Positions 1-8,858 are shown, counted from the stretch's first letter. The stretch: DNA of 64,000 nt from K189A clade bacterium (GCA_902565895.1 CACFGV010000006.1:1-64000); one strand, 5' to 3'. Numbers and translations are program-made. The notes: generated by a model from the letters alone, not told the origin.

Positions 1-685
1 TCACAGTATTTGGGTCATGCCTGCACGCTATTTTGCGCGCCACGGCTGGCGGGTGGTCGCAGTCGATTTACCCGGGCATGGCCGCAGCGGTGGTGCTTTG
101 CTGACCTCAATTGATCAGATGGCGGACTGGGTTGCGCAGTTGATCGCCACCGTCAGCTCGGACCAGCAAGCCAGCGTGGTGGGCCACAGTATGGGTTCGT
201 TGATCGCAATGAGTTGTGCTGCGCGATACCCAGACCACGTTGCCAAAATCGCATTGTTGGGGACCTCGGCACCCATGCCCGTTTCTGACGTGTTGTTGAA
301 TGCGGCTATGGATAACGATCAAGCGGCCGTGGATATGACGAATATTTGGAGTCACAGTGCAAAGGGAAGGTTGGGTAGCAGCGAAAACCCAGGGCTGTCT
401 AATTTGCACGTGGGCGAACGCTTGTTACAGCAAGCGGGGCGGGATGTGTTGTACACCGACCTCGCCGCCTGTAACGGTTTTCAGGCAGAAACATTGGCAC
501 CGGTGCAGCAGCCTGCATTGGTGATTATTGGTGATGACGACAAGATGACGCCGCCAAGGGCTGGCATGGCTGTAGCGGATGGTTTGACTGACGTGCGGCA
601 GCGGCGGTTAGCTGGATGCGGGCATTCAATGTTGTCGGAGAAACCCAACGAGGTGTTGGACGAACTGGCAGCGTTTCTAGTTTAG
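1..685 (+). CDS. alpha/beta-fold hydrolase (5' end outside window)
   Basis: This is the C-terminal part of an alpha/beta hydrolase. The frame is open from base 2 and the first internal ATG (17) lies mid-domain, so the true start is upstream of the window. Visible family marks are DLPGHGRSGG, the nucleophile elbow GHSMGS and a late GCGHSM that supplies the catalytic His; an Asp near GDDDKMTP completes the triad. The substrate cannot be read from sequence. It converges on the next hydrolase gene and the two 3' ends overlap by 9 bases. The fold is sure; the function beyond serine hydrolase is not. Confidence 0.88.
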   Translation, partial: HSIWVMPARYFARHGWRVVAVDLPGHGRSGGALLTSIDQMADWVAQLIATVSSDQQASVVGHSMGSLIAMSCAARYPDHVAKIALLGTSAPMPVSDVLLNAAMDNDQAAVDMTNIWSHSAKGRLGSSENPGLSNLHVGERLLQQAGRDVLYTDLAACNGFQAETLAPVQQPALVIIGDDDKMTPPRAGMAVADGLTDVRQRRLAGCGHSMLSEKPNEVLDELAAFLV

Positions 686-1288
686 GGCCTGCAATAGTGC
701 GCTCAGGGTCCGCGCCAGGTCGGTATGCGCGCCGCTAAAAAAGTGATCAGTGTCGGGTAGTTCATGCAGTCTTGCGTCGGCGAGTTGCTGATAAGCACTT
801 GGGTCGACATAGTCATCCTGGCCACCATAAATCACGTCGTACGGTTGACTATTTGACTCCATTCGACAATTCATAACGGCATTGGGTGGGGCGATCAAAA
901 TGCTCCGATTGATGTGCCCATGATCCATCAGGTGACTCACCACACAGGCGCCGAAGGAGTAGCCAATAGCCACTATGCTCTTGTGTTCGCTCTCGTTCTT
1001 TACCCAGTTGATTACGGCTAAAAGATCAGCAATTTCATTTGGCGCACTGGGCACTGGCTGGTGCTGTCCTGCACTAGCGCCGACACCGCGAAAGTTGAAG
1101 CGAAGACTGCTTAAGCCCGCATGGGCAGCGCACTCTGCTGCAACAGAGAGCACCGCATCATGCATAGATCCGCCGTATAGGGGGGGGGGGGGGCATAGCA
1201 CTGCGATAGTGCCGTTGCTCTGTGTGTTTACAAGCTCCGCTTGTAGCTCACCCACCTCACTGTCGATAAATAGTTGCTGCGTGGTCAC
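677..1288 (-). CDS. alpha/beta hydrolase of the HPHPLYGG family, with proline-run variant
   Basis: A 203-residue alpha/beta hydrolase of the short cytosolic family that normally carries an HPHPLYGG motif near the N terminus and a GxSxG elbow. The elbow is GYSFGA, an Asp follows in YGGQDDYVDP, and the late His is in DTDHFF. The N-terminal motif here reads CPPPPLYGG because it is encoded by a run of 14 C residues on the coding strand; the two expected histidines are replaced by prolines. The reading frame stays open through the run. Family members are usually described as predicted hydrolases or dienelactone-hydrolase-like; the substrate is unknown. Confidence 0.82.
   Translation of the reverse strand: MTTQQLFIDSEVGELQAELVNTQSNGTIAVLCPPPPLYGGSMHDAVLSVAAECAAHAGLSSLRFNFRGVGASAGQHQPVPSAPNEIADLLAVINWVKNESEHKSIVAIGYSFGACVVSHLMDHGHINRSILIAPPNAVMNCRMESNSQPYDVIYGGQDDYVDPSAYQQLADARLHELPDTDHFFSGAHTDLARTLSALLQALN
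1180..1193. repeat. G14 homopolymer inside a coding region
   Basis: Fourteen consecutive G on the plus strand encode Cys-Pro-Pro-Pro-Pro-Leu on the minus strand of the hydrolase gene. A change of one base would shift the frame after about 35 codons. It could be a slippage (phase-variation) tract or a sequencing artefact. Confidence 0.95.
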
Positions 1289-1434
1289 TTAAACCTCTAC
1301 GGGGCTTGTCGAAGCGACCAAGCATACGACTTTGCTGATTACGGATCTTGTTTTTCTCTTTGCGACAGGTAAGCCCGCGCCCTACCGGAAAGGTGATAGG
1401 GGTATAGTACGGCCATTCAGCTTGGGGACGCACA

Positions 1435-2055
1435 GTGATCGATTTATACACATGGCCGACGCCTAACGGGCGTAAGGTGTCTATAGCGTTAGAGGAATTT
1501 GCACTGCCTTACCAGTTGCATGCGGTTGATTTACAGCGTGATGAACAGTTTGCTGAGGCTTTTCTTGCTATCAGCCCTAACAACAAAATACCCGCCATAG
1601 TGGATCAGGATACTGGCCGGTCGTTGATGGAGAGCGGCGCCATTCTTATCTATCTTGCTGATAAATGTGATCAGTTTTGGGGTGCAGATCGCTTTGACAC
1701 GCTGCAGTGGCTCATGTTGCAGATGGCCAGTGTTGGCCCGATGCTAGGCCAAGTGCACTATTTTGCAAAATACAATGCGGGTAAAGCGCCCTTTGCGGAG
1801 CAACGTTTCCGCAACGAAGCCCAGCGTTTATACGGGGTGTTGAACAAGCGCCTCGCTGAGAAAGAATTTTTGGCGGGGGAATACTCTATTGCAGATATGG
1901 CGACCTGGCCGTGGATCTCGCGTTTTCAGTGGCAGCAAATTGAATTGGCAGAATTTCCGCATGTGCGCCGTTGGTACGAGCAGATTGCGGCGCGTGAAGC
2001 AGTGCAGAAGGGCTATCACGTACCGGTCTACGTCAATGACATTCCGTTGCCCTAA
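1435..2055 (+). CDS. glutathione S-transferase, Nu-class/YfcG-like
   Basis: A 206-residue two-domain GST. The N terminus (MIDLYTWPTPNGRKVSIAL) and the SPNNKIPAIVD and ESGAILIYLA motifs match the Nu-class GSTs typified by E. coli YfcG, which act as GSH-dependent disulfide-bond reductases using a Thr/Asn pair in place of a catalytic Cys. The C-terminal helical domain contains YSIADMATWPW. The start is GTG at 1435, preceded by GGGGAC; no in-frame ATG fits the conserved N terminus. It converges on the HIT gene, and the stops overlap by four bases. Confidence 0.9.
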   Translation: MIDLYTWPTPNGRKVSIALEEFALPYQLHAVDLQRDEQFAEAFLAISPNNKIPAIVDQDTGRSLMESGAILIYLADKCDQFWGADRFDTLQWLMLQMASVGPMLGQVHYFAKYNAGKAPFAEQRFRNEAQRLYGVLNKRLAEKEFLAGEYSIADMATWPWISRFQWQQIELAEFPHVRRWYEQIAAREAVQKGYHVPVYVNDIPLP

Positions 2056-2459
2056 GGCGTGAGTAGATCAGCCAACTCTTGGACTTTGGTTTTGGCGTCA
2101 GCGGCCCTGTAGGGCTCGGCCTGGCCAACACCCCAAACAGGTCCAGGCCATGCCGCATCTTTTGTGTAGCGAGCAATGATGTGAATATGCAGCTGCGGCA
2201 CTTGATTGCCCAATGCGGCCACGTTCATTTTGTCCGCGTGGGTATGCTCAGCAAGTAACTCTGCGGTGTACAACATGGCACGATAGGTCTGCTCCTGTGC
2301 CGATTTGCTGAGTTCGTATAGTTCCCGAATGTCGTTTTCCATGGGCACTAATACTAGCCACGGAAATCGCGCATCGTTCATCAGCAAGACCTGGCAGTTC
2401 TCCACCGCGGTGATGTAATGGGTATCTGCGGCGAGTTGCGAGTGCAGTTGAAACGGCAT
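2052..2459 (-). CDS. HIT family nucleotide-binding protein
   Basis: A 135-residue histidine-triad protein. The motif is QLHIHIIAR, so two histidines of the classic HxHxH triad are present and the third is replaced, followed by the AAWPGPVWG segment typical of a proteobacterial HIT subfamily. HIT proteins hydrolyse or transfer nucleoside phosphoramidates or dinucleotides; the exact substrate is unknown. ATG at 2459 follows an in-frame-free region and gives a normal family length. Confidence 0.88.
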   Translation of the reverse strand: MPFQLHSQLAADTHYITAVENCQVLLMNDARFPWLVLVPMENDIRELYELSKSAQEQTYRAMLYTAELLAEHTHADKMNVAALGNQVPQLHIHIIARYTKDAAWPGPVWGVGQAEPYRAADAKTKVQELADLLTP

Positions 2460-2484
2460 GACAATGTCTCTGTTTTACGCTGTG

Positions 2485-2676
2485 TTAGTTGAGTTCGATC
2501 GCCAGTAGCAAAGCAACAGCGACGCAGCCCCCAATCGCTAGGATTTTGAGGAACACCGACGCGTTGCTGGTTTCTTCGTCTTGGGGTTGCGATTCGCCCT
2601 GTCGACGTTGGCCTATTACAAAAAGGGAGGCGACTAACAGCAACAATGGCAACAGATATAAAAGCAAGACACGCAT
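2485..2676 (-). CDS. small two-helix membrane protein, unknown function
   Basis: A 63-residue protein starting with MRVLLLYLLP. It has one hydrophobic helix at the N terminus (about residues 2-22), a short polar acidic linker (GESQPQDEE) and a second helix at the C terminus (about 42-62). A longer in-frame start at 2838 exists, but the added residues look non-coding and the AAGAG before 2676 is a plausible ribosome site. It lies 25 bases upstream of the HIT gene on the same strand, so the two are probably cotranscribed. The family is not recognised. Confidence 0.6.
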   Translation of the reverse strand: MRVLLLYLLPLLLLVASLFVIGQRRQGESQPQDEETSNASVFLKILAIGGCVAVALLLAIELN

Positions 2677-2839
2677 ATCAACTCTTTGTCTTTTGGGCGA
2701 CACTTTCGATTTGCCGCAAGTTTCACGCGCAAAGCACGCCAAGTCCACCAGACTTCTAGCTTTATCATTCGCAACCGGTTGTTTTTCGCTAGTGTGCTGA
2801 TCATCATATCCGCTCGTAAATCGCAACTGGTAATACAAA

Positions 2840-2861
2840 GCGCAGTTTTTTAATAATGCGC
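2840..2861. promoter_or_regulatory. candidate operator upstream of desaturase (weak)
   Basis: GCGCA and TGCGC half sites flank an AT-rich 12-base core about 50 bases before the desaturase start, in the 233-base divergent region shared with the small membrane protein. It does not match the DesT or FabR consensus I know, so any regulator is unassigned. Confidence 0.25.
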
Positions 2862-2909
2862 ATCAAGCAACTGGCGATCTCCGCCTAACCATCGGAAACC
2901 TCGGAGCAT

Positions 2910-4154
2910 ATGAACGATCTGACACCTGAAGAGCGCGATGCGCCGATTTATTCGACGTTTAGTGAACTCTACGAAAAGGGCTTCTCCCTTGACACGGTCA
3001 CGTGGGTCTTTGTACTCGGTATACACATTGCTGCGGTAGCGCTGGGCATCTGGGCTGTTGTCGCCGCACCACAAGACTGGGCTTACATTGCTGGAATCTG
3101 GGGCATCACCCAGTTTGTTCTCGGATCGCTATCCACCACGCTGTACAGCCACCGGCTGATTACCCACAACGCGACAAGACAAGTGTCTCTGCCAGTACAT
3201 TTATTCTTTTGTGTGTTTGGTCAAATCCTCAGCGTCCAGGGCAGTGTGCGGCGCTGGTCTGCCAACCACGTTTTGCATCATGGCGTAGATCGGCATGGCA
3301 AGAAGGAACTCGATCCCTACAGCGCGACTTGGTTTCCAGATTCGCTGCGCAACTTTCTGTGGTCGCATACCCTCACTCACCTGTTCAATCATCCCGAGTC
3401 CGAGGAGTACCAACGGGCACATAACGCAAAACGTCACGCCGTGATCATGTGGCAAGACAAGTACTACGGCTTACTCACAACATTTTGGTTGTTCTTGTTT
3501 CCCATGGGATTGGGATATGCCTTAGGTGGGTGGGTCGGCTTCTTTTCTTTGATGACCGGCTCGATGGTTGCGAGTGTGTTGGTACAACACAATACCTGGA
3601 CCGTTAACAGCGTGACCCATATGTGGGGCTGGACCAAGGGGCTTCGCAGCTCAGCGGTGAACAACTACATTTGGTTAGGTCCACTGGGCGAAGGGAATCA
3701 CCATGGTGATCATCACGACTTCCCTCGTGACTACCGCAACGGTTTTGGTTGGTCGGGCTGGTTACTCGACCCAACCCGCTACTGCATTTTAGCGTTGCGC
3801 GCCCTACGTTTGGTTGGACCGCTCAACAGTGCCAGTGTGCGCGAAGAAGCGGAAATATTTGCTGCCCGCAAGTTGGCTAACATTCGCAGTCGCTCGAAAA
3901 TCAGTGCCGAAGCGTCAGAATTGTATGAGCAGCTTGAAGCCCGTGTGCTCGAACTACGCAAAGATTGGCTCGAGGCTGTGTCGCGTTGGGAATCTCTGCG
4001 TAAGGAATCTAAACTCGTTCAACAGGCCACAGCAAGGCGGAATGAGATTGCTCAAGAGATACGCGCGGCGAAGGCTCATGTGGAGGCACGTAAAGAGGAA
4101 TTTTTCGCTGCCGTTGAACGCCTGCATTCGCAGATTCCGGGTTACGCAAACTAA
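2910..4154 (+). CDS. acyl-CoA desaturase (stearoyl-CoA 9-desaturase type) with coiled-coil tail
   Basis: A 414-residue membrane-bound di-iron desaturase that would introduce a cis double bond into saturated acyl-CoA or phospholipid acyl chains. The three histidine boxes are HRLITH (residues 81-86), HHGVDRH (123-129, with His120 before it) and NHHGDHH (263-269). Hydrophobic segments lie around 30-75, 92-110 and 188-225. After about residue 300 the protein changes to a long charged, Glu/Arg/Ala-rich helical tail that is predicted coiled coil by eye. ATG at 2910 has CGGAG upstream. The first 300 residues fix the family. Confidence 0.93.
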   Translation: MNDLTPEERDAPIYSTFSELYEKGFSLDTVTWVFVLGIHIAAVALGIWAVVAAPQDWAYIAGIWGITQFVLGSLSTTLYSHRLITHNATRQVSLPVHLFFCVFGQILSVQGSVRRWSANHVLHHGVDRHGKKELDPYSATWFPDSLRNFLWSHTLTHLFNHPESEEYQRAHNAKRHAVIMWQDKYYGLLTTFWLFLFPMGLGYALGGWVGFFSLMTGSMVASVLVQHNTWTVNSVTHMWGWTKGLRSSAVNNYIWLGPLGEGNHHGDHHDFPRDYRNGFGWSGWLLDPTRYCILALRALRLVGPLNSASVREEAEIFAARKLANIRSRSKISAEASELYEQLEARVLELRKDWLEAVSRWESLRKESKLVQQATARRNEIAQEIRAAKAHVEARKEEFFAAVERLHSQIPGYAN

Positions 4155-4190
4155 CGTAAGGTCGTGGGCCTAACCTAGGCCTCAAAACCT

Positions 4191-5654
4191 ATGGCACTAC
4201 TTGACTGGCTAGCGATGCATTGGGTCGCTGGCGTCTTGCTGGCCTCGTACCTTGCAGCGCTCTTGTACAACGCACTTCAGGGTCGGCGCGCCAGTGCCAC
4301 GATGGCAGGCTACTACGTTGGGGGCAGGCGTTTTGGTGGCTTCGCCATAGGCGTATCTTTTTTTGCCACGTTTGCGTCCACCAACAGCTACATCGGTCAT
4401 GCGGGCAAAGGCTATGCTTACGGTCTGCCCTGGTTGGTTATGGCTGCTATGTTGGTGTTGTTCACCTACATCTCATGGCGTTGGATCGGACCCCGCACTC
4501 GGCGTATGGCTGCGTCGTTTGATGCGCTGACGTTGCCTGATTTCCTAGCGAGTCGCTTTCTCGCAGAACAAGACCATGATCGGCATCCTCTGCGGTTAAG
4601 CGCAGGGTTAGTCATTGTGTTTTGCAGCCTTTTGTACCTCATTGCCATTTTTAAGGGCGCAGGTCACTTGTTCGCGCTATTTTTTGACATCAGTTACGAA
4701 GCAGCGGTGCTGTTGGCGTTGGTGATTGTGGTTGTCTATACCAGCGTGGGTGGATTCGTCTCTGTGGTGCGCACAGATGTTATTCAAGGCGGTTTGATGG
4801 TGGTGGGTGCCGCGATGTTGTTCTACTTTGTCACCCAAGCGGCAGGGGGTGTAGGCACCATTGTAGATCTTGCCGAGCAACCACAGCATGAGTATCTATT
4901 TGAATGGAACGGCGGTATTCCCTTCGTCGTGTTGTTGGGCGTGGCGTTATCCGGTTCCCTGAAACTGATTGTCGATCCGCGCCAGTTGTCGCGTTTTTAT
5001 GCGTTGCAAGATGAGCGCGCAGCGAAGCAAGGACTTTGGGTGGCGGTTATTGGACTGACGCTGGTGCAAGCCTGCCTTTACCCCATTGGGATATACGCTC
5101 ATTTGTTGCTAGACAACGTCAGCGATACGGATTTGATTGTGCCGACCTTAATCAACAACGCCGCCATTTTCCCGTTGTGGGCGGCTGACTTTCTATTTGT
5201 TGCTATTGTTGCTGCGGCTATGTCCTCTATTGACAGTGTGCTGTTGGTCGCGGCGTCCACCGGTTACAAGAACTTGCTTGCGCCCCTCACACGAACCCAG
5301 CGGCCTCTGTGGTGGACACGCTTGCTGGTGGTCGTTTTCGCGCTTGTAGCGGCGTTAGTGGCGTTAGACCCCCCAGGCGATATTCTGCAAATCACCATCT
5401 TTTCTGGCAGCTTATATGCGGCCTGTTTTTTCCCTGCGGTGGTGCTTGGTTTGTACTGGTCTAAGGGTGATGCCCGAGCAGTCCTGGGTTCGATGTCGGT
5501 CGGTACTTTGATGTTACTGCTCTGGTTGGCGTTGCAGCTTGATTCCTTGCTGCATGAAGTATTTCCAGCCCTGGCAGTATCGCTGCTGACCTATATCGTG
5601 CTCAGCCAGCTGCGAGAAACCGCAAATCCTCGCAGTCTGGCTGGTGACGGTTAG
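4191..5654 (+). CDS. sodium:solute symporter (SSS family)
   Basis: A 487-residue polytopic membrane protein with about 13 hydrophobic segments. SSSF marks include the N-terminal GYYVGGRRFGGFAIG, the FATFASTNSYIG segment in TM2 near the sodium site, and the TSVGGFVSVVRTDVIQ motif. PDFLASRF is also typical. Substrates in this family range from proline and pantothenate to sugars and acetate; nothing here fixes the solute. It follows the desaturase by 36 bases on the same strand and may be cotranscribed. It converges on a GST gene with 16 bases between the stops. Confidence 0.9.
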   Translation: MALLDWLAMHWVAGVLLASYLAALLYNALQGRRASATMAGYYVGGRRFGGFAIGVSFFATFASTNSYIGHAGKGYAYGLPWLVMAAMLVLFTYISWRWIGPRTRRMAASFDALTLPDFLASRFLAEQDHDRHPLRLSAGLVIVFCSLLYLIAIFKGAGHLFALFFDISYEAAVLLALVIVVVYTSVGGFVSVVRTDVIQGGLMVVGAAMLFYFVTQAAGGVGTIVDLAEQPQHEYLFEWNGGIPFVVLLGVALSGSLKLIVDPRQLSRFYALQDERAAKQGLWVAVIGLTLVQACLYPIGIYAHLLLDNVSDTDLIVPTLINNAAIFPLWAADFLFVAIVAAAMSSIDSVLLVAASTGYKNLLAPLTRTQRPLWWTRLLVVVFALVAALVALDPPGDILQITIFSGSLYAACFFPAVVLGLYWSKGDARAVLGSMSVGTLMLLLWLALQLDSLLHEVFPALAVSLLTYIVLSQLRETANPRSLAGDG

Positions 5655-5670
5655 GTGGGTTAAATCAGCC

Positions 5671-6285
5671 CTACTGCTCGGCTGCAACGCGCTGCATAGC
5701 GGGACGCTCGGCGAGCTTGCTCATCAGCTCTTGGATTTTTGGGTAGTCGGCTAAAATGTCTTTGTCGAACATTTTTTGCGCGGTGCCGCTGATGAAACCG
5801 AATGAATAAAAGGTGTACAGATCCGCTAAGGTAAACGTATCTCCTGCGGCATAGGGTGCACAAACCATCAGTTGATCGACGGCCTGCATGCCACGTTGTA
5901 AATCTTTGTCGGTGCTTTCCTTAGTCTCGTCGCTAACTTTGCCGCCGAAGAAGGCCTCAGCAATACAACGCCGTGCCACCAGTTCTGTGTCTAACTTGAT
6001 GTGACAGATTAACTCCATCACCTTGCCTGCTTGAAATGGATCTGCCGGGAACATTGAGTTTTCTGGGTTAAGCTTTTCTAAATATAAGGCAATGGCCAAG
6101 GATTCGGACATGTACTGGCCGTCTACTTCAATGGACGGCATTTTACCCATGGGTGAACGGGCTAAATTGTCCTCCTTTTGTGTGGGCGGTGCTTTAACCT
6201 CCTCAAATTCCAAACCTTTCTCGATCAGCAGCGCTTTAGTCAGGCTGTAGTAGTTGCTCATCTTTAAGCCGTAAAGTTTGATCAT
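5671..6285 (-). CDS. glutathione S-transferase family protein
   Basis: A 204-residue GST with the thioredoxin-like N domain (MIKLYGLKMSNYYSLTKALLIEKG, then GKMPSIEVDGQYMSESLAIALYLE, where Glu-Ser binds the gamma-glutamyl group of GSH) and an all-helical C domain ending around FTLADLYTFY. The class is not one of the well-characterised bacterial types. ATG at 6285 is preceded by a strong AGGGGGA site. It is divergent from the sirtuin gene, with 88 bases between starts. Confidence 0.88.
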   Translation of the reverse strand: MIKLYGLKMSNYYSLTKALLIEKGLEFEEVKAPPTQKEDNLARSPMGKMPSIEVDGQYMSESLAIALYLEKLNPENSMFPADPFQAGKVMELICHIKLDTELVARRCIAEAFFGGKVSDETKESTDKDLQRGMQAVDQLMVCAPYAAGDTFTLADLYTFYSFGFISGTAQKMFDKDILADYPKIQELMSKLAERPAMQRVAAEQ

Positions 6286-6373
6286 AGTTCCCCCTTGTCA
6301 TGTATTTATGCGAAAACAGCGATTTGCTGTGTGCGCTCTGGAGTCTAGCCCATTCCGTAGGCAAAGTAAGAGC

Positions 6374-7243
6374 ATGGACGCATTGGTGGAACAACCCCTA
6401 GAAAAAACAAGCCAGCCGCGTGGCAGAGCTTCGACTGCGCTAGAGCACATAGCCCAGGCTCTGGCCGGGCAAACCCAGTGGGTGGTAATCACCGGTGCAG
6501 GCGTCAGTACTGGGTCGGGCATATCGGACTATCGGGACCAGGCCGGTGAATGGAAACGTCCGCAACCCGTTCAGCATCAGGCGTTCATGCAACACTTAAC
6601 TTGGCGTCAACGTTACTGGGCGCGCAGCCAGCTCGGTTACCCAGAATTTATGCGCGCGCAGCCCAACGCCGCGCATCGGGCCCTAGCGGTGCTCGAACAG
6701 CGCGGTTTGGTGCGCGGCGTGATTACTCAGAACGTTGACGGGTTGCATCAACGAGCGGGTCAACAGCGCGTATTGGATCTGCATGGTCGTCTTGATCAAG
6801 TACGGTGTATGGCCTGCGCTCAACGTATGACTCGCGATACTGTGCAGTCATGGCTCGAGCAGCACAATTCGTGGATCAGTCAGGCGCAATTTACCGCCGC
6901 ACCAGACGGTGATGCAGACATTGAGTTGGATTTCAGTCGGGTAGCAGTGCCGCAATGTCCCGATTGCGCAGGGCTGCTAAAACCCGATGTCGTGTTTTTT
7001 GGTGATACTGTACCTAAGGCCGACGTAGAACGAGGCTATCGATGGATCGAACAAGCGCCAGCGGTACTGGTGGTGGGCAGCTCGCTCATGGTCTATTCGA
7101 GTTTCCGTTTTGTTCGGCGTGCTCACGAGCTGGGTATCCCCATTTTTGCTATTAACCAAGGAAAAACCCGCGGTGATGAACTGTTTGAATACAAAGCTGA
7201 GGTAGATTGCGCCCATGGATTGGCGAGGCTTTTGGAGGATTGA
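6374..7243 (+). CDS. SIR2-family NAD-dependent protein deacylase, class II-like
   Basis: A 289-residue sirtuin. Motifs in order are GAGVSTGSGISDYRD (NAD pocket), TQNVDGLHQRAG, the catalytic HG in LDLHGRLD, zinc cysteines CMAC and CPDC, LLKPDVVFFGDTVP and VGSSLMVYS. The RDxxGxWKR segment and length resemble the SIRT4-like class II enzymes of proteobacteria, which remove acyl groups from lysine with NAD as cosubstrate. The frame is open further upstream (ATG at 6308), but that would add a non-conserved leader; ATG 6374 with GTAAGAG is preferred. The next gene follows after four bases. Confidence 0.9.
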   Translation: MDALVEQPLEKTSQPRGRASTALEHIAQALAGQTQWVVITGAGVSTGSGISDYRDQAGEWKRPQPVQHQAFMQHLTWRQRYWARSQLGYPEFMRAQPNAAHRALAVLEQRGLVRGVITQNVDGLHQRAGQQRVLDLHGRLDQVRCMACAQRMTRDTVQSWLEQHNSWISQAQFTAAPDGDADIELDFSRVAVPQCPDCAGLLKPDVVFFGDTVPKADVERGYRWIEQAPAVLVVGSSLMVYSSFRFVRRAHELGIPIFAINQGKTRGDELFEYKAEVDCAHGLARLLED

Positions 7244-7247
7244 TTCG

Positions 7248-7829
7248 ATGCTACGAAAACTACATGTCTTATGGTGTTGTTGTTTTCTGGCGGTTGCGGG
7301 CCATGTCCTGGCCCAGCCAGATCAGCCAGAGCCAATAGAAAAGGCAGAACTGTTAGAGCCGGTGCAAGACCTGGATAATGCTCTGAGCGTGCAAGACATC
7401 TTAGAGCGTGATGCCGCTGACGGTGATTACGTCAACCAAGTCAGTTGTTTAAATGCGCGGCGCATGCGCGGTACTGATGTATTAGATTCGCGCCATGTGG
7501 CCTTCAGAATGGGTAGAGACGAGTACTATCTGGTGCAGTTCAAGCACCACTGCTTAGGACTGCGTAGGGATCGACCGGTACGTTTGGATATGCGTAACAG
7601 TCGATTGTGTAAATTCGACTCAATTCAAGGCATAGAGCCATCGGCTATGATGGGTATGCGCGAGGGTCAACGTTGCTCAATTCCTGGTTTTACGCGTATG
7701 ACTAAGGCTCAGGTCGAGCTACTCAAAAGTACTTTAAAGGATGAACGCCAGCGTGCTCGGGAACTGGCCAAAGAAGAGCGCCGTCGAATTCGCGAGGAAC
7801 GCACAGCGCGTCGCCGCGGCGACACCTAG
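7248..7829 (+). CDS. DUF6491-like exported protein
   Basis: A 193-residue protein with a signal peptide (MLRKLHVLW, hydrophobic stretch, then HVLAQ as cleavage site). The mature part has conserved-looking Cys residues (VSCLN, HHCLG, SRLCKF, QRCSI) in the spacing seen in DUF6491 proteins, and a strongly basic C-terminal helix rich in Arg, Glu and Lys. The function of the family is unknown to me. It starts four bases after the sirtuin stop, so the pair is cotranscribed. It ends six bases from the stop of the opposite-strand LLM gene. Confidence 0.75.
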   Translation: MLRKLHVLWCCCFLAVAGHVLAQPDQPEPIEKAELLEPVQDLDNALSVQDILERDAADGDYVNQVSCLNARRMRGTDVLDSRHVAFRMGRDEYYLVQFKHHCLGLRRDRPVRLDMRNSRLCKFDSIQGIEPSAMMGMREGQRCSIPGFTRMTKAQVELLKSTLKDERQRARELAKEERRRIREERTARRRGDT

Positions 7830-7835
7830 CGGACC

Positions 7836-8858
7836 TTATCGATCCAACATCAAGTCGGCGAGGGTCTGTAACTCTATAACGCTACGTGCGGATACGTTTA
7901 AAGAAGTCACAGGTGTTTCATCCCATACCTGCAAACGCTCGCGGATTTTTTCCACTGGACCAACCAGGGAGATTTCATCGGCCAAAGCGCTGGGTACGGC
8001 CTCTGCCGCTTCCTGTTTCTTGCCCGCTAAATACAGCGCTTGAATTTTCTCGGCATCCGCCTCAAAGCCCATGCGGCTAACCAGTTCCTTATGGAAGTTG
8101 CGGTCTTTAGCGCCCATGCCGCCGACATATAGAGCCAGCATGTGCTTGATCGGTATCAGGCCCGCTTCAACGTCATCGGTAATGTTCACAACCACGCCTT
8201 GGGTCACCTCGAAGTCGGCTTTGGCATTTGATAACGAGGCTGAATAAACCTCCTGACGAAACGGCGAGTAATAGAGGGGTAGCCAACCGTCGGCAATTTC
8301 CGCAGCCAGGGCCACGTTCTTTGGGCCCTCGGCACCCATCATGATGGGCAGATCCGCGCGCAGCGGATGGGTAATGGGCTTTAGAGGCTTACCCAAACCC
8401 CAGGATCCCTCGCCAGTAAAAGGCAAAGGATAGTGTTCGCCGTCGTTGGCGACAGGTTCTTCACGCGCCAGCACCTGGCGGATAATGGAAATGTATTCCC
8501 GGGTGCGCGCCAGTGGTTTAGAAAAGGGTGCGCCGTACCAGCCTTCAACAACCTGTGGGCCGGACACTCCTAAGCCTAATATCATGCGGCCATTCGACAG
8601 GTGGTCCATGGTCAGGGCTGCCATGGCCATGGCTGTGGGTGTACGAGCGGATATCTGACAAATACCGGTACCCAGGCGAATGCGGCTTGTTTGTGCACCG
8701 ATCCAGGCTAAGGGTGTAAGGGCGTCGCTGCCGTACGCTTCTGCCGTCCAGACCGAGTCATAGCCAAGTTGCTCGGCTTGTTGGGCCATTTGGATATGCT
8801 GGGTGGGCGGATTCGAACCCCAATACCCGAGGGATAAACCGAGTTTCATATCAGTCAT
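7836..8858 (-). CDS. LLM-class (luciferase-like) flavin/F420 oxidoreductase
   Basis: A 340-residue TIM-barrel protein of the bacterial luciferase-like family. Marks are LGYDSVWTAEAYGSDALTPLAWIG, RIRLGTGICQISARTP, MDHLSNGRMILGLGVSGP and the later GAEGPKNVALAAEIADGW. It resembles the subgroup annotated as F420-dependent oxidoreductases; whether this organism makes F420 cannot be seen here, so FMN is an alternative. The substrate is unknown. An internal Met at codon 4 is an alternative start. Confidence 0.88.
   Translation of the reverse strand: MTDMKLGLSLGYWGSNPPTQHIQMAQQAEQLGYDSVWTAEAYGSDALTPLAWIGAQTSRIRLGTGICQISARTPTAMAMAALTMDHLSNGRMILGLGVSGPQVVEGWYGAPFSKPLARTREYISIIRQVLAREEPVANDGEHYPLPFTGEGSWGLGKPLKPITHPLRADLPIMMGAEGPKNVALAAEIADGWLPLYYSPFRQEVYSASLSNAKADFEVTQGVVVNITDDVEAGLIPIKHMLALYVGGMGAKDRNFHKELVSRMGFEADAEKIQALYLAGKKQEAAEAVPSALADEISLVGPVEKIRERLQVWDETPVTSLNVSARSVIELQTLADLMLDR

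Noticed and set aside
2677-2838. Longer start for the small membrane protein
   Set aside because: The added 54 residues are charged and Cys-containing with no pattern, and would displace the N-terminal helix.
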